Assembly: GCA_007123775.1 (NCBI GenBank)
Contig: SLGK01000072.1
Coordinates: 1-64,000 of the forward strand
Source of the DNA: Anaerolineae bacterium
GTDB lineage: Bacteria; Chloroflexota; Anaerolineae; Promineifilales; Promineifilaceae
DNA: 64,000 nt
Direction: 5' to 3'
The notes below the pieces were generated by a model. The model did not search any database, was not told the origin of the DNA, and was given only the letters and a program-made list of their open reading frames with translations. Shown here piece by piece: positions 17,359 to 26,523 of the stretch. How positions within the stretch are numbered: position 1 is the first letter of the stretch; each line of letters begins with the position of its first letter. The position numbers and the translations under genes were made by a program.

Positions 17359-18459
17359 TCATAGTAAAATCAAATCGTTACGATGGACAGCCACTGGACC
17401 ATAAGCATACCCCAATCGCTCGCTGATTTCATCCGATTGGCAGCCCTGGATTTGGGCCAGGTCGTGACTGCTGTAGCGGCTGATGCCGCGGGCTATCTCC
17501 TCTTGCGCCGGGCTGAGGATGCTGATGGTGTCGCCGCGTTGGAATGTGCCGTGTACGGCCGTAATGCCCGCCGGTAAGAGGGAACGGCCGTTAGCCACTA
17601 ACGCCTGCATCGCGCCCCCATCCACTACCACCTGCCCCGCCGCTTTTGGCCCGGCCAGAATCCAGCGCTTGCGGTTTTCCAGCGGGTGGGCCAGCGCTTT
17701 GAAGCGCGTGCCTACACTTTCACCCTGGGCGATACGGCCGATCACGTTGTGCGCCCGGCCGGCGGCAATGACCACATCCACGCCGGCGCGGCGGGCAATG
17801 TCGGCCGCTTGCAGCTTGGTGGCCATGCCGCCCACCCCCAGGCCGCTGATGCTGCCCCCGGCCAGTTGGCGCAGTGTCTCGTCAATGGCCACCACTTCGC
17901 GGATCAGTTCGGCATCGGGGTTGGTGCGCGGATCGGCCGTGAAGAGGCCCGGCTGGTCGGTCAGCAGCATCAGTAAGTCGGCCTCAACCAGCACCGCCAC
18001 CAGCGCCGACAAATTATCGTTGTCGCCCACCTTGATTTCCGAGGTGGCCACGGCGTCATTCTCGTTGATCACGGGGATAATGCGGTAATTAAGCAGGGCT
18101 TGCAACGTATCCCGCGCATTGAGAAAACGGCCGCGATCCTCCACATCGGCGCGGGTCAATAGCACCTGACCCACATCCAGCCCATAAATCTCAAATAGTT
18201 GCTCCCAGGTCTGCATCAGCCGGCTCTGGCCTACGGCCGCCAGCATTTGCTTGTTGGTCACGGTGGGCGCCAGGTCGGGAAAACCCAGCCGCGCCCGCCC
18301 CACGGCAATGGCCCCGGAGGTGCAAATGATGATATCCCGTCCCGCCTGGTGCAGCGCCGCGCACTGTCGCACCAGCTCCACCAGGTGGGGCCGGTCCAGA
18401 TAGGGCGTACCGCCGGTGAGGACGCTGGTGCCTAGTTTAATGACAATTCGTTGGTACAT
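17359..18459 (-). CDS. proB: glutamate 5-kinase with PUA domain
   Basis: 366 residues. It phosphorylates glutamate to glutamyl-5-phosphate, the first and feedback-controlled step of proline synthesis. Amino-acid-kinase domain at 1-260 ([61 protein letters not shown]) and a C-terminal PUA domain (about 280-360), the usual two-domain bacterial form. It heads the proBA operon. Confidence 0.96.
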   Translation of the reverse strand: MYQRIVIKLGTSVLTGGTPYLDRPHLVELVRQCAALHQAGRDIIICTSGAIAVGRARLGFPDLAPTVTNKQMLAAVGQSRLMQTWEQLFEIYGLDVGQVLLTRADVEDRGRFLNARDTLQALLNYRIIPVINENDAVATSEIKVGDNDNLSALVAVLVEADLLMLLTDQPGLFTADPRTNPDAELIREVVAIDETLRQLAGGSISGLGVGGMATKLQAADIARRAGVDVVIAAGRAHNVIGRIAQGESVGTRFKALAHPLENRKRWILAGPKAAGQVVVDGGAMQALVANGRSLLPAGITAVHGTFQRGDTISILSPAQEEIARGISRYSSHDLAQIQGCQSDEISERLGYAYGPVAVHRNDLILL

Positions 18460-18466
18460 ATTTTCG

Positions 18467-18505
18467 TAGTGCGTAATGCGTAGATGGTTTACGCACTACG
18501 CACTA
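18467..18505. repeat. class B word hairpin
   Basis: TAGTGCGTAATGCGTA (18467-18482) pairs with 18490-18505 with one mismatch over a 7-nt loop, in the divergent gap upstream of proB and fba, where no terminator is expected. Confidence 0.8.
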
Positions 18506-18552
18506 AGCCTTCTTTCAAGTATAATCATTTGTAGGTCGATGTTGTAAATCGG

Positions 18553-18573
18553 CGCGAACGATTTGACAAATCG
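18553..18573. repeat. AACGATTTG palindrome upstream of fba
   Basis: AACGATTTG and CAAATCGTT flank a single A, close to the fba start. A close relative (AAACGATTT/AAATCGTTT) stands at 61289-61309 before the Avd gene. It could be an operator or a repeat family member. Confidence 0.5.
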
Positions 18574-18610
18574 TTTTACAGGTATTTACTCAAATTGTAG
18601 GAGGAAACTC

Positions 18611-19684
18611 ATGTCAAAGCTAGATTTAGCCCCCGGCGTTGTTACCGGGGATACGGTACAAGACGTTTTTGCCCACGCCAAAGCCAATCAGTACGCACTG
18701 CCGGCCGCTAATGTGGTGGGCACCAACAGCGTGAATGGCGTTCTGGAAACAGCGCGTGAACTCAACGCCCCTGTCATTTTGCAATTCTCCAATGGTGGTG
18801 CCAGCTTTTTTGCCGGTAAAGGGTTATCCAATGAAGGACAGCGGTCTGCCATTGCTGGTGGTATCTCCGGGGCACGCCACGTCCATGAGGTAGCAGAGCT
18901 ATACGGGGCGCGGGTTATCTTGCACACCGACCACGCCGCCAAGAAGCTGCTGCCCTGGATTGATGGCTTGCTGGATGCTGGCGAGGAATTTTACCGTGTC
19001 CACGGCCGTCCCCTTTACAGCAGCCACATGCTCGACCTTTCCGAAGAACCGATTGAAGAGAATATCGAAATCTGCAAGCGGTATCTGGAGCGGATGAGCA
19101 AGCTGGATATGACGCTGGAAATTGAGCTGGGCATCACCGGTGGTGAGGAAGATGGCGTGGATAACACGGATGTGGACGTTTCGCGCCTGTATACGCAGCC
19201 GGAAGAGGTGGCCTATGCTTATGAAGAGCTGATGAAGGTGAGCGATAAGTTCATCATTGCGGCCGCCTTTGGCAACGTCCACGGCGTGTATAAGCCGGGC
19301 AACGTCGTGCTACGGCCGAAAATCCTCAAAAACTCCCAGGAGTATGTGCAAGAGAAATTCGGCACGGGGCCAAACCCGATCAGCTTCGTCTTCCACGGCG
19401 GTTCTGGCTCTAGTCTGGAAGAAATCCGGGAAGCCATCTCTTACGGTGTCATCAAAATGAACATCGACACCGACTTGCAGTGGGCTTTCCTGAGCGGCGT
19501 ACGCGGCTATTACGAAGCCAACCGGGATTATCTGCAAACTCAGATCGGCAACCCCGAAGGCGAAGATTCACCCAATAAGAAGTATTACGATCCGCGTCGC
19601 TGGCTGCGTGTGGCTGAAGAGTCGTTCAACGCCCGGTTGAAGCAGGCTTTTGAAGATTTGAACAACATTGATACGTTGGCGTAA
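18611..19684 (+). CDS. fbaA: class II fructose-bisphosphate aldolase
   Basis: 357 residues from ATG 18611 (AGGAGG 8 nt upstream). Zinc-dependent aldolase of glycolysis and gluconeogenesis, subgroup A by length and by GGEEDGVDN. The metal-site His/Asp are in LHTDHAAKK near 105, with further His in AFGNVHGVYK and FVFHGGSGS; the phosphate loop follows (YGVIKMNIDTDLQ). Standalone gene between word hairpins. Confidence 0.95.
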   Translation: MSKLDLAPGVVTGDTVQDVFAHAKANQYALPAANVVGTNSVNGVLETARELNAPVILQFSNGGASFFAGKGLSNEGQRSAIAGGISGARHVHEVAELYGARVILHTDHAAKKLLPWIDGLLDAGEEFYRVHGRPLYSSHMLDLSEEPIEENIEICKRYLERMSKLDMTLEIELGITGGEEDGVDNTDVDVSRLYTQPEEVAYAYEELMKVSDKFIIAAAFGNVHGVYKPGNVVLRPKILKNSQEYVQEKFGTGPNPISFVFHGGSGSSLEEIREAISYGVIKMNIDTDLQWAFLSGVRGYYEANRDYLQTQIGNPEGEDSPNKKYYDPRRWLRVAEESFNARLKQAFEDLNNIDTLA

Positions 19685-19691
19685 TGAGTAA

Positions 19692-19743
19692 AGCGTAAAA
19701 CGTAACGGGCTGTACAGCCACCCATTACGTTTTACGCTTTACG
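19692..19743. repeat. class A word hairpin
   Basis: GTAAAGCGTAAAACGTAA pairs perfectly (18 bp) with TTACGTTTTACGCTTTAC after a ~20-nt loop, filling the gap between fba and the next plus-strand gene. Its right arm ends about 10 nt before that gene's ATG. Confidence 0.85.
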
Positions 19744-19753
19744 TTTTTGAAGG

Positions 19754-20956
19754 ATGCGAAAAGCGTTATCCTGGTCGATTCCGCTGGTGCTGGTGGGCAG
19801 TGGACTGTTGTTGCTTATATGGAGCCAACGGCCGTTTACTCCCACGCCATCCCCCACACCCACAGCCACCATTCGGCCTACAATCACGCCCGAACCACTC
19901 GTGCCTACCCGCACACCGACGCCTGTCGCTGAAACGGCCGTTGGCACAGAAGTTGAAGCAGAAACGGCCGTTCAGCCTACCAACACCCCACTTTCCACTC
20001 CCCAACCCCCAACCCCCACGCCCCAACCCTTCGTCAACCCGCCCCTGCTTGAGCGATTTGGCGTCAGCGGCGGCGTGGGCAGCATCATTGCCGCCTGCGA
20101 GGCTGGGCTGCCCATTCCTATCTACCTCAACTGGAATCTGGCCGTGGAGCGGCCCGAAGCGGCCCAAGATATGATCTTTTGGCAGATGGTGCGCCTGTTA
20201 GAAGGGGAGATACGGCCGAGTTGGGAAGAGATAGAAACGGCCGTTTTAGCCAACCCTGGCGGCGTTTGGATCGTGGGCAATGAGCCAGACGTCAAATGGC
20301 AAGACAACACCCCGCCCGACCAATACGCCCATCTTTACCACCAGGTCTACACCTTTATCAAGGGGCTAGACCCCACCGCCCAAATTGCCGTGGCCGGTAT
20401 TGCCCAGCCCACACCGCTGCGCCTGGCCTATCTGGACATTGTGCTAGAAACGTATGAAACCCACTACGGCGAACCAATGCCGGTCGATATTTGGACCGTC
20501 CACAACTTTATTTTGCGTGAGGAGTTTGACAGTTGGGGCGTAGAAATTCCGCCGGGAATGAGCGACGAACTGGCTATTCAATTTGAGATTGAAAACCATG
20601 ATGATCTGGACATCTTCCGGCAGCATTTGCATGATTTTCGGGATTGGATGGCGGCGAATGGGTATCAGGAACGGCCGTTAGCCCTGACCGAATATGGTAT
20701 TCTGATGCCCGTCGATTTTGGCTACACACCAGAGGTCGTGGCCCAATTCCTGCTCGACACTTTTCCCATTTTGATGCACGAAAGCAGCCCCAATGGCTAC
20801 CCGGCCGATGCCAACCGGCTGGTACAGTGGTGGTTTTGGTATAGCGTCTACGACAGCCCCGACTATTACCCGACCGGCAACTTGTATGACCGGGAGGCAA
20901 ATGAGCTAACGCCGATTGGTCGGGCGTTTGCTGATTATGTTAATAATCTTCCGTAG
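19754..20956 (+). CDS. membrane-anchored clan GH-A-like glycosidase domain protein
   Basis: 400 residues. A membrane helix at 5-25 is followed by a Pro/Thr-rich stalk (about 26-95) and a TIM-barrel-like domain. Two glutamates stand where clan GH-A enzymes have acid and nucleophile: the E of VGNEPDV near 175 and the E of ALTEYGI near 312. Trp/Tyr-rich loops (VQWWFWYSVYDSPDYYP) support a sugar-binding role. Substrate unknown; it may be a non-catalytic relative. The stalk contains ETAV twice, each coded by a copy of the ACGGCCGT palindrome. No classical ribosome-binding site; GAAGGA lies just before the ATG. Confidence 0.65.
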   Translation: MRKALSWSIPLVLVGSGLLLLIWSQRPFTPTPSPTPTATIRPTITPEPLVPTRTPTPVAETAVGTEVEAETAVQPTNTPLSTPQPPTPTPQPFVNPPLLERFGVSGGVGSIIAACEAGLPIPIYLNWNLAVERPEAAQDMIFWQMVRLLEGEIRPSWEEIETAVLANPGGVWIVGNEPDVKWQDNTPPDQYAHLYHQVYTFIKGLDPTAQIAVAGIAQPTPLRLAYLDIVLETYETHYGEPMPVDIWTVHNFILREEFDSWGVEIPPGMSDELAIQFEIENHDDLDIFRQHLHDFRDWMAANGYQERPLALTEYGILMPVDFGYTPEVVAQFLLDTFPILMHESSPNGYPADANRLVQWWFWYSVYDSPDYYPTGNLYDREANELTPIGRAFADYVNNLP

Positions 20957-21019
20957 TACGAAGTGCGTAGTGCGTAATGCGTAAGAGATCGCCCCTACGC
21001 ACTACGCACTACGCACTAC
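20953..21019. repeat. class B word hairpin between convergent genes
   Basis: Left arm 20953-20984 (GTAGTGCG words) and right arm 20996-21019 (three CGCACTA words). The right arm overlaps the stop codon of the helicase gene on the other strand. Confidence 0.8.
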
Positions 21020-23030
21020 CCAACATATGCAACTGTTCGGCCAGGTGGGTAGCGGTGATAAGCTGGGCGGACCGATAGGTTTGGGCTAGTTGGGGCAGAT
21101 TTAGCTGGTGGATAACGGCCTTTTTCGCCACATCCGCCGGTAAAAAAGAATGAAAACGGCCCATTTGCAGCCGGTCGGCCAGAGAATCGGCCTGTTGCCG
21201 TGCCACCCGCGCCGCTGTCGTCCCATCCCAAGGGGGTAAGGCGGTCAGCGTTTGGGGCAAAAAAAGGCAATATTCGTTGATTGTTTCGGCCATGATGCCC
21301 TGCGCTTGCCAAACGGCCGTTAACACCATCCCCCACACCGTTCCCCAAAAATGAAACAACAAGCAGCCATCCCCTGTGGGCAGGATGGGTAGCTGGTCGG
21401 GTGGCAGCCCCAGCGAGCGGGCCACAGCCTGAGTCACAGCAAAGGGAATGGCAGCCTGGGCTGTATGAAACCGGAGCGATCCCTCGGCGATTTGGTCAGG
21501 GGCCGCCGCCAGACCAAAGCGATATTTCTCACGCCAAACGACGCGCATAGTCCGACCGCCAAACAGCAGGATTTGACCCACTTCATACGGCCGTTCCGTG
21601 TGGGCCACGATGCGTCCGGTATAAGCATCAACGGCCGTTATCGACAACGGATCGGCCCCGATATTGCTGTAAATTTCATGCTCGTCCAGCAACTCTTGCA
21701 GCTTGGTGTCCGGCTTCCATTCCCCCAGACGGCCAGAGCGCAAATAGCCGTTAAAGGCCAGCTCCCGCACAATCAGCTCCGCATCATTGGCCGGAAAAGT
21801 GGCCGGGGCCAGCCGGGTTATATCGGCCAGCCGAATGCTGCCGGTGGGACTTTGTTTGCACAGGCTAAAAATCTGCTGCACTAAAACGGAGGGGCGGAAG
21901 GTGTAAACGGCCGTATCCGTCACGCTAACTTCATCTCTGGCCAGGGCTAGTAGGGCCTCAAAGCGAGCATATTCCCCCGGCGATTGGGGCAGGCAAAGCA
22001 CCTGCATCCGGTCTGTGCGCCGCCCGCCCCGGCCGATGCGCTGCAAAAAGGCGGTCAGATCGGGCGGGCAGCCGCGCAAAATCACATCATCCACGCTGCC
22101 AATGTCGATGCCCAACTCTAACGTGGAGGTAGCGATGCAAATGGCGGTGGCCGCAGCGGCGAAACGGCTCTCTACTTCTTCGCGCAGTTGGGCTTCCAGG
22201 TTGCTGTAATGGACAAAAATGTCGGCGTGGTGGGGCAGGTGTTGGCGTAGATAAACGGCCGTTTGTTCCACCTCGGCCCGCGTATTGCAAAAAAGAAGGG
22301 ATTTGGCCGCAGCCCGTTGGCCCAGGGCTTCACTGAGATCGGCCAGGTCGTATAACGGCCGTATCTCGGCCACAATTTCGCGGCTGCCGGGGACGCTGAT
22401 AATCGTCTCGTCGTATAAATAGCGGTCGGCCACGCCCATCGGGTCCGGCACAGTGGCAGACAGGGCGACGCGCTGCATGGCCGGGGCATCGGGCCGGGCA
22501 TAGTGGCGGATGCGCTCGATGCGCTCTAGCAAACAGCGCACATGGTCGCCCCTGGGTGTGTTGTCAAAGAGGTGGATTTCGTCGAGGATAACGGCCGTTA
22601 CCTGCGTAAAGAGGCGTGGGGCGCGGGTCAACAGACTGTCGGTTGATTCGGGGGTGGTCAGCAAAATGGCGGGCGGGCGAGTGGTGTCCAGCGGACCAGT
22701 ATCTCCCATCTTCATCGCCAGCCGAATCCCTGTATCGGCCAAAATGGGGCGCAATCGCTCATACAAATCCCGCACTAACGCCCGCGTGGGGCAAAGGTAG
22801 AGCAGGCGCAAACCGGGCTGGCGCAGATCGGTCCAATGGCGTTCTAGCAAGGGGGCCAGGGCCGCTTCGGTTTTGCCAGAGGCGGTGGCGGCAATTAGCA
22901 GCGCATCTTGCCTGGCCTGTATGGGGGAGATGGCTTGCTGCTGGATGGGGGTGAAACGGCCGTAGCGGGCAAAGAAGAGGGGCCAGGTGTGGGGGATGAG
23001 GGCTTTGACGGTGTGGGGGGAAAAGGTCAC
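21009..23030 (-). CDS. Lhr-like DEAD/DEAH superfamily 2 helicase
   Basis: 673 residues. Motif I TASGKT near 50, motif II DEIH near 150, SAT (ALSATV), and motif VI QRIGRGGR; then a long C-terminal region (360-673) like Lhr/BrxHI helicases. Such helicases unwind DNA or RNA:DNA duplexes with ATP. GTG start at 23030, 3 bp after the endonuclease stop, so it is translated with the genes upstream. It is the last gene of the operon with the BrxC/BrxD-type ATPases; BREX type 2 loci pair a BrxD ATPase with a BrxHI helicase of this kind, which supports a defence role. Four or more ACGGCCGT copies mark it as resident, unlike the two genes before it. Confidence 0.82.
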   Translation of the reverse strand: MTFSPHTVKALIPHTWPLFFARYGRFTPIQQQAISPIQARQDALLIAATASGKTEAALAPLLERHWTDLRQPGLRLLYLCPTRALVRDLYERLRPILADTGIRLAMKMGDTGPLDTTRPPAILLTTPESTDSLLTRAPRLFTQVTAVILDEIHLFDNTPRGDHVRCLLERIERIRHYARPDAPAMQRVALSATVPDPMGVADRYLYDETIISVPGSREIVAEIRPLYDLADLSEALGQRAAAKSLLFCNTRAEVEQTAVYLRQHLPHHADIFVHYSNLEAQLREEVESRFAAAATAICIATSTLELGIDIGSVDDVILRGCPPDLTAFLQRIGRGGRRTDRMQVLCLPQSPGEYARFEALLALARDEVSVTDTAVYTFRPSVLVQQIFSLCKQSPTGSIRLADITRLAPATFPANDAELIVRELAFNGYLRSGRLGEWKPDTKLQELLDEHEIYSNIGADPLSITAVDAYTGRIVAHTERPYEVGQILLFGGRTMRVVWREKYRFGLAAAPDQIAEGSLRFHTAQAAIPFAVTQAVARSLGLPPDQLPILPTGDGCLLFHFWGTVWGMVLTAVWQAQGIMAETINEYCLFLPQTLTALPPWDGTTAARVARQQADSLADRLQMGRFHSFLPADVAKKAVIHQLNLPQLAQTYRSAQLITATHLAEQLHMLGSA

Positions 23031-23033
23031 TGC

Positions 23034-24368
23034 TTAATCCGATGTTAACCAACGTGTGGCAAATTCCCCCAGATTTTTAACCCAGGCATCGGCCGGCTCA
23101 TCAATGGGTGCTTGCTCACGGCGCATCTGGCAGAGTGATTCGGTAAAGGCTAATAACCAGTCCCAACTCAACGGATCAATATCATCATCCACCAACGATA
23201 AATGCTCAGTGGCCCATGATCGAAAGTCAATGATAAAAACCTGAACATCATGTATTTCAGCGATTTCCTGCATCCGTCGGCTAATTTCTGATTTCATTGT
23301 TGGTGCTTGATCAACCACAAAACCGACAATTTCTGTTTCCAGATGATCCCGAAGTTTTTCGTTTAATTCCTCCAATTCATCGCGCAAATAAGGTTTGCCA
23401 TATTTGGCATCCCACGCCTCAATAATCTCAAAAGATGAGCCATGCACGGTTACTTCGACATCCCCGATATTGCCATGTTTTTTGTTAGCCGAGCGCATTT
23501 GTGACAGTGGCTTCAAATCACCATCGAGCAAATTCCACTCTGCTTTGGCCTGAAACAAGCTGTGCATAGCAATTTCAAGCAGGCGAGCAGAATAGTCTGA
23601 TGCGTCAATGAAGTTGTCCATAAACTCTATGATAGATTCGGCTGGTGGTTGGCTGGCAATGACCGATTTGATTTGTGTAACTGTGTTTGCTGCTGACTTT
23701 TGGAAGCGGTCTGACTTGTTTAGCAGCAGGGCTAATAGATGGCGCAAGGCCGACTCCGCATCCATCTCACCTTGTTCTAGCAAATCAACTAACGTCAGCC
23801 ACTCCTGGCGTGCCCCACGAATGGCTGCTTTGTACAGTTGAGAATAGGGGTAATTTTCGGCCAGCGACCGAGTCATCATGACCCCATCCGCGTTGGTGCG
23901 TAAAAGATCGTAGCGTCTCAGAACTGGCGTGATGTAGCTTTTGTCCAATGAGCGCATTGGCAGCCCTTCTTGCCAGGAGAATCTGGTTTCTCCATAGCTG
24001 TTGCCACCTTTATGAAGCCGAATGCTTTGCGTGGGCGCAATTGTTTTGAGGCAAAGCTGCAAGACAGTCAAGCCAACAATAGCTCGTCCCACCTCGCTCG
24101 TGAGTGATTCGACAAGCGTGGTTAAAAGGGTTAATTGGGATGGGGGCAACTGCCCTAGTTCAGCATCTGGTTTCTGGCAGGTTTCGATTAAGTTGGGCAA
24201 GAAGCCAGAATCAAAAGCCGCACGAATCTCTTTTAGTCGTTTTTGGGCAGCTTTACTCAGTTTGCCTTCGGGGAAAATTTGGGCAGCACCAGTCTCATAG
24301 ACCAGTTCGCTTCGATCATGGAAAACTTTTAGATGGGGTTCTGTAGGTGACTGTTTGTTGATAGACAT
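23034..24368 (-). CDS. probable type II restriction endonuclease
   Basis: 444 residues from ATG 24368, 7 bp after the methyltransferase stop; a start at 24407 would overlap that gene. No family is certain. Candidate PD-(D/E)XK core near residues 305-325: GNIGDVEVTV, then EIIEAWDAKYGK, with E/D and K in the right order. A KGGNSYGE segment near 125 is typical of some endonuclease DNA-contact regions. Its position directly behind a cytosine methyltransferase gives the main argument. Composition is AT-richer than the surroundings and lacks ACGGCCGT, a sign of recent gain. It could instead be a non-nuclease partner of the methyltransferase. Confidence 0.6.
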   Translation of the reverse strand: MSINKQSPTEPHLKVFHDRSELVYETGAAQIFPEGKLSKAAQKRLKEIRAAFDSGFLPNLIETCQKPDAELGQLPPSQLTLLTTLVESLTSEVGRAIVGLTVLQLCLKTIAPTQSIRLHKGGNSYGETRFSWQEGLPMRSLDKSYITPVLRRYDLLRTNADGVMMTRSLAENYPYSQLYKAAIRGARQEWLTLVDLLEQGEMDAESALRHLLALLLNKSDRFQKSAANTVTQIKSVIASQPPAESIIEFMDNFIDASDYSARLLEIAMHSLFQAKAEWNLLDGDLKPLSQMRSANKKHGNIGDVEVTVHGSSFEIIEAWDAKYGKPYLRDELEELNEKLRDHLETEIVGFVVDQAPTMKSEISRRMQEIAEIHDVQVFIIDFRSWATEHLSLVDDDIDPLSWDWLLAFTESLCQMRREQAPIDEPADAWVKNLGEFATRWLTSD

Positions 24369-24375
24369 GAAGTTT

Positions 24376-26340
24376 TCAGGCCGACAAGGATTTGTGCAAT
24401 TGTACACTAACTGGCGTTAAGGTAGGAAAGGCATAAGGAACTAAGAAATGGTCGGCAGGAATTTGAGGGTTAGTCGTGGCATTTCTGACCTCGTAACCGG
24501 TTTTTTTGAGCATTTTAGCCATAGGCAATACATTACCCAGTTCTATGTGCCACAACTCAGCTAATTGTTCGGCGGCAATTATTTGGCCTACGCCAATACC
24601 GGCTACCACTTTTTTTATGACTTGCCATTCAAGGGTCTGATTATCTGTTGATAGTTCTAAATGGCTTGTAAATCGGGGGTCATATTGATAATAGCCACAT
24701 AATTGAACCAGATCAGCTTTTATTTTTAACTCGTTGAGTTCGTACTCAAATGCTTTCCACAAGCTGGTAAAGTTTGTCAGAGAAGCCGGGCCTTGCAGAA
24801 TAACTTTGTTGGCATCAAGCTGCCATGTTGTCCCTGGTGTTGGTTTAACGGTGATCCGCATTTCTGGCGAAGGTGCGGGCTTGTTGTGGATTATGTTAAA
24901 CAGCCATTGTTGACTATCTGGCACAAATTGGACTGTTAGTAGATTTCCGTTTGTATTTTGTCCATTTGTTTCTGTCCATTTGAATTTTGTAGATAGTTGG
25001 GCTGTGTAGGTCCGCGAAACGGCTGTTTTTTGCTCAACAACCTGTAATTGACTAATCGCCTTTTTTGCTTTTGCTTTATAACTTTGTGTTAATTGCCGTT
25101 TTCGCTTTCGGAAGCCTAACTCTTCATAGGGTTGCAACAAAGGCAAATCAAACGGCAGATCAACACCAAACAGTTGTTGCAAAATAGATACCGCCAGAAT
25201 ACGAGCAATTTGGGGTGGTACAGAGTTGCCAATCTGATGAATAGATGCCTGTTTTCCACCCAAGATTTGATAGGTGTCAGGAATTGTTTGCAGCCGTTTT
25301 AGTTCAGCAATTGTAAATGGTCGGCTATCCCAATGGAAAGGGCCAGTATATTGCCCACCTTGTGCTTTAATTGTTCGCACCGGACGAGTAGGATCAGCTT
25401 TGTATAAAAAATCAGAAAATTTAGATCGCCAGGCAAAAACCGGTTGTGGATGCCCCATTTTTTCTGTGTAAAAACTATAATTCAAGCCAGGGGGAATATC
25501 TTCTAAAAGGTGACCAAAACGCCCGCCAATAGATTGGTTTTCATATTGAGATTTAGCACTCAAATTGCTTATGGCTTTGGCCGCACTGTAAAAGGGGAAT
25601 TTGTCTGGTGAATCAGGACCATGTGTGGGGCGCGGAAACAGGTATTCTCCTTCTTTCACCCCAACAATAAATAACCGCTCTCGGTGCTGTGGTACACCAA
25701 AATCGGCCGTATCAAGTATCCTGAAAAATATCTTGTAGCCAGCAGCAGCAAAAGCCTGTTGTATGGCCAGCCAGGCTTCTCCATTTTGAGAGCCAGTAAT
25801 TCCATAGACGTTTTCAAACAAAAAGCCACGCGGCGATAGTTGCTCAAGCAGCCTCACATATTCGGTAAACAACATGCCGCGATCATCATCTGTGCCTTGT
25901 GTTCCGGCTGCTCGCCTACCGGCGGCTGAGAAGGTTTGGCACGGTGGGCCACCAATAATAAAGTCAATCTCAATATTGTCAGGAGGATGGTAATGGCGAA
26001 TATCTTGGCATAATGCTTCAGAGTCGGCGAAGTATTGATCAGGTCCACAATTGGCATTGAGTGTTTCAATAAATTTTGGTTCAAACTCAACCATTGTTTG
26101 GATAGAGAATCCGGCATCATGAAACCCAATGTCTAGCCCACCACCACCTGAGAAGAGGCTCAGGGTACGAATGGTTTGTAAGTTATTGTCTATTGCCCAT
26201 CTTCGCAGTGATTGACCAAATAAATCGGGCCAACCGGGTATATATTCAAATTGCAAGGCATGGGCCATTGCCCTGACTGTGCTGGTTGATTTGACTGCTT
26301 TATTCAGATCGGAAAATAAGGCTAGTTGTTGCACAGGCAT
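24376..26340 (-). CDS. DNA cytosine-C5 methyltransferase with long C-terminal extension
   Basis: 654 residues from ATG 26340 (AGGGG just upstream). It methylates cytosine in DNA with SAM. Motif I TLSLFSGGGGLDIGF near 65, the catalytic Cys in GGPPCQTFS near 135, ENVYG (VI), QHRERLFIVG (VIII), the target-recognition region, and IGNSVPPQIA (X) near 380. About 250 residues follow motif X with no known domain; the usual family ends there. The unit with the probable endonuclease downstream makes a type II restriction-modification pair; target sequence unknown. AT-rich, without ACGGCCGT. Confidence 0.9.
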   Translation of the reverse strand: MPVQQLALFSDLNKAVKSTSTVRAMAHALQFEYIPGWPDLFGQSLRRWAIDNNLQTIRTLSLFSGGGGLDIGFHDAGFSIQTMVEFEPKFIETLNANCGPDQYFADSEALCQDIRHYHPPDNIEIDFIIGGPPCQTFSAAGRRAAGTQGTDDDRGMLFTEYVRLLEQLSPRGFLFENVYGITGSQNGEAWLAIQQAFAAAGYKIFFRILDTADFGVPQHRERLFIVGVKEGEYLFPRPTHGPDSPDKFPFYSAAKAISNLSAKSQYENQSIGGRFGHLLEDIPPGLNYSFYTEKMGHPQPVFAWRSKFSDFLYKADPTRPVRTIKAQGGQYTGPFHWDSRPFTIAELKRLQTIPDTYQILGGKQASIHQIGNSVPPQIARILAVSILQQLFGVDLPFDLPLLQPYEELGFRKRKRQLTQSYKAKAKKAISQLQVVEQKTAVSRTYTAQLSTKFKWTETNGQNTNGNLLTVQFVPDSQQWLFNIIHNKPAPSPEMRITVKPTPGTTWQLDANKVILQGPASLTNFTSLWKAFEYELNELKIKADLVQLCGYYQYDPRFTSHLELSTDNQTLEWQVIKKVVAGIGVGQIIAAEQLAELWHIELGNVLPMAKMLKKTGYEVRNATTNPQIPADHFLVPYAFPTLTPVSVQLHKSLSA

Positions 26341-26387
26341 CTGACCCCTGATTGAGTGGTATTGTCCAGATTTGTTGTAACTGCTAA

Positions 26388-26456
26388 CCACGAAGACACA
26401 AAGAACACAAAGTTTTTCTGGTTTTTCTTCGTGAGCTTCGTGTCTTTGTGGTGAAA
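26388..26456. repeat. class G word hairpin upstream of the methyltransferase
   Basis: ACCACGAAGACACAAAG (from 26388) and a degenerate complement CTTCGTGTCTTTGTGGT (ending near 26454) flank a T-rich loop. This stands between ATPase A and the methyltransferase. It marks the upstream border of the restriction-modification pair. Confidence 0.65.
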
Positions 26457-26523
26457 TCCCAGAGAGACTGAGTAATCACGATTTGTTAGTTTATACCACA
26501 GGGTATGCCAATTTATCAATCAT

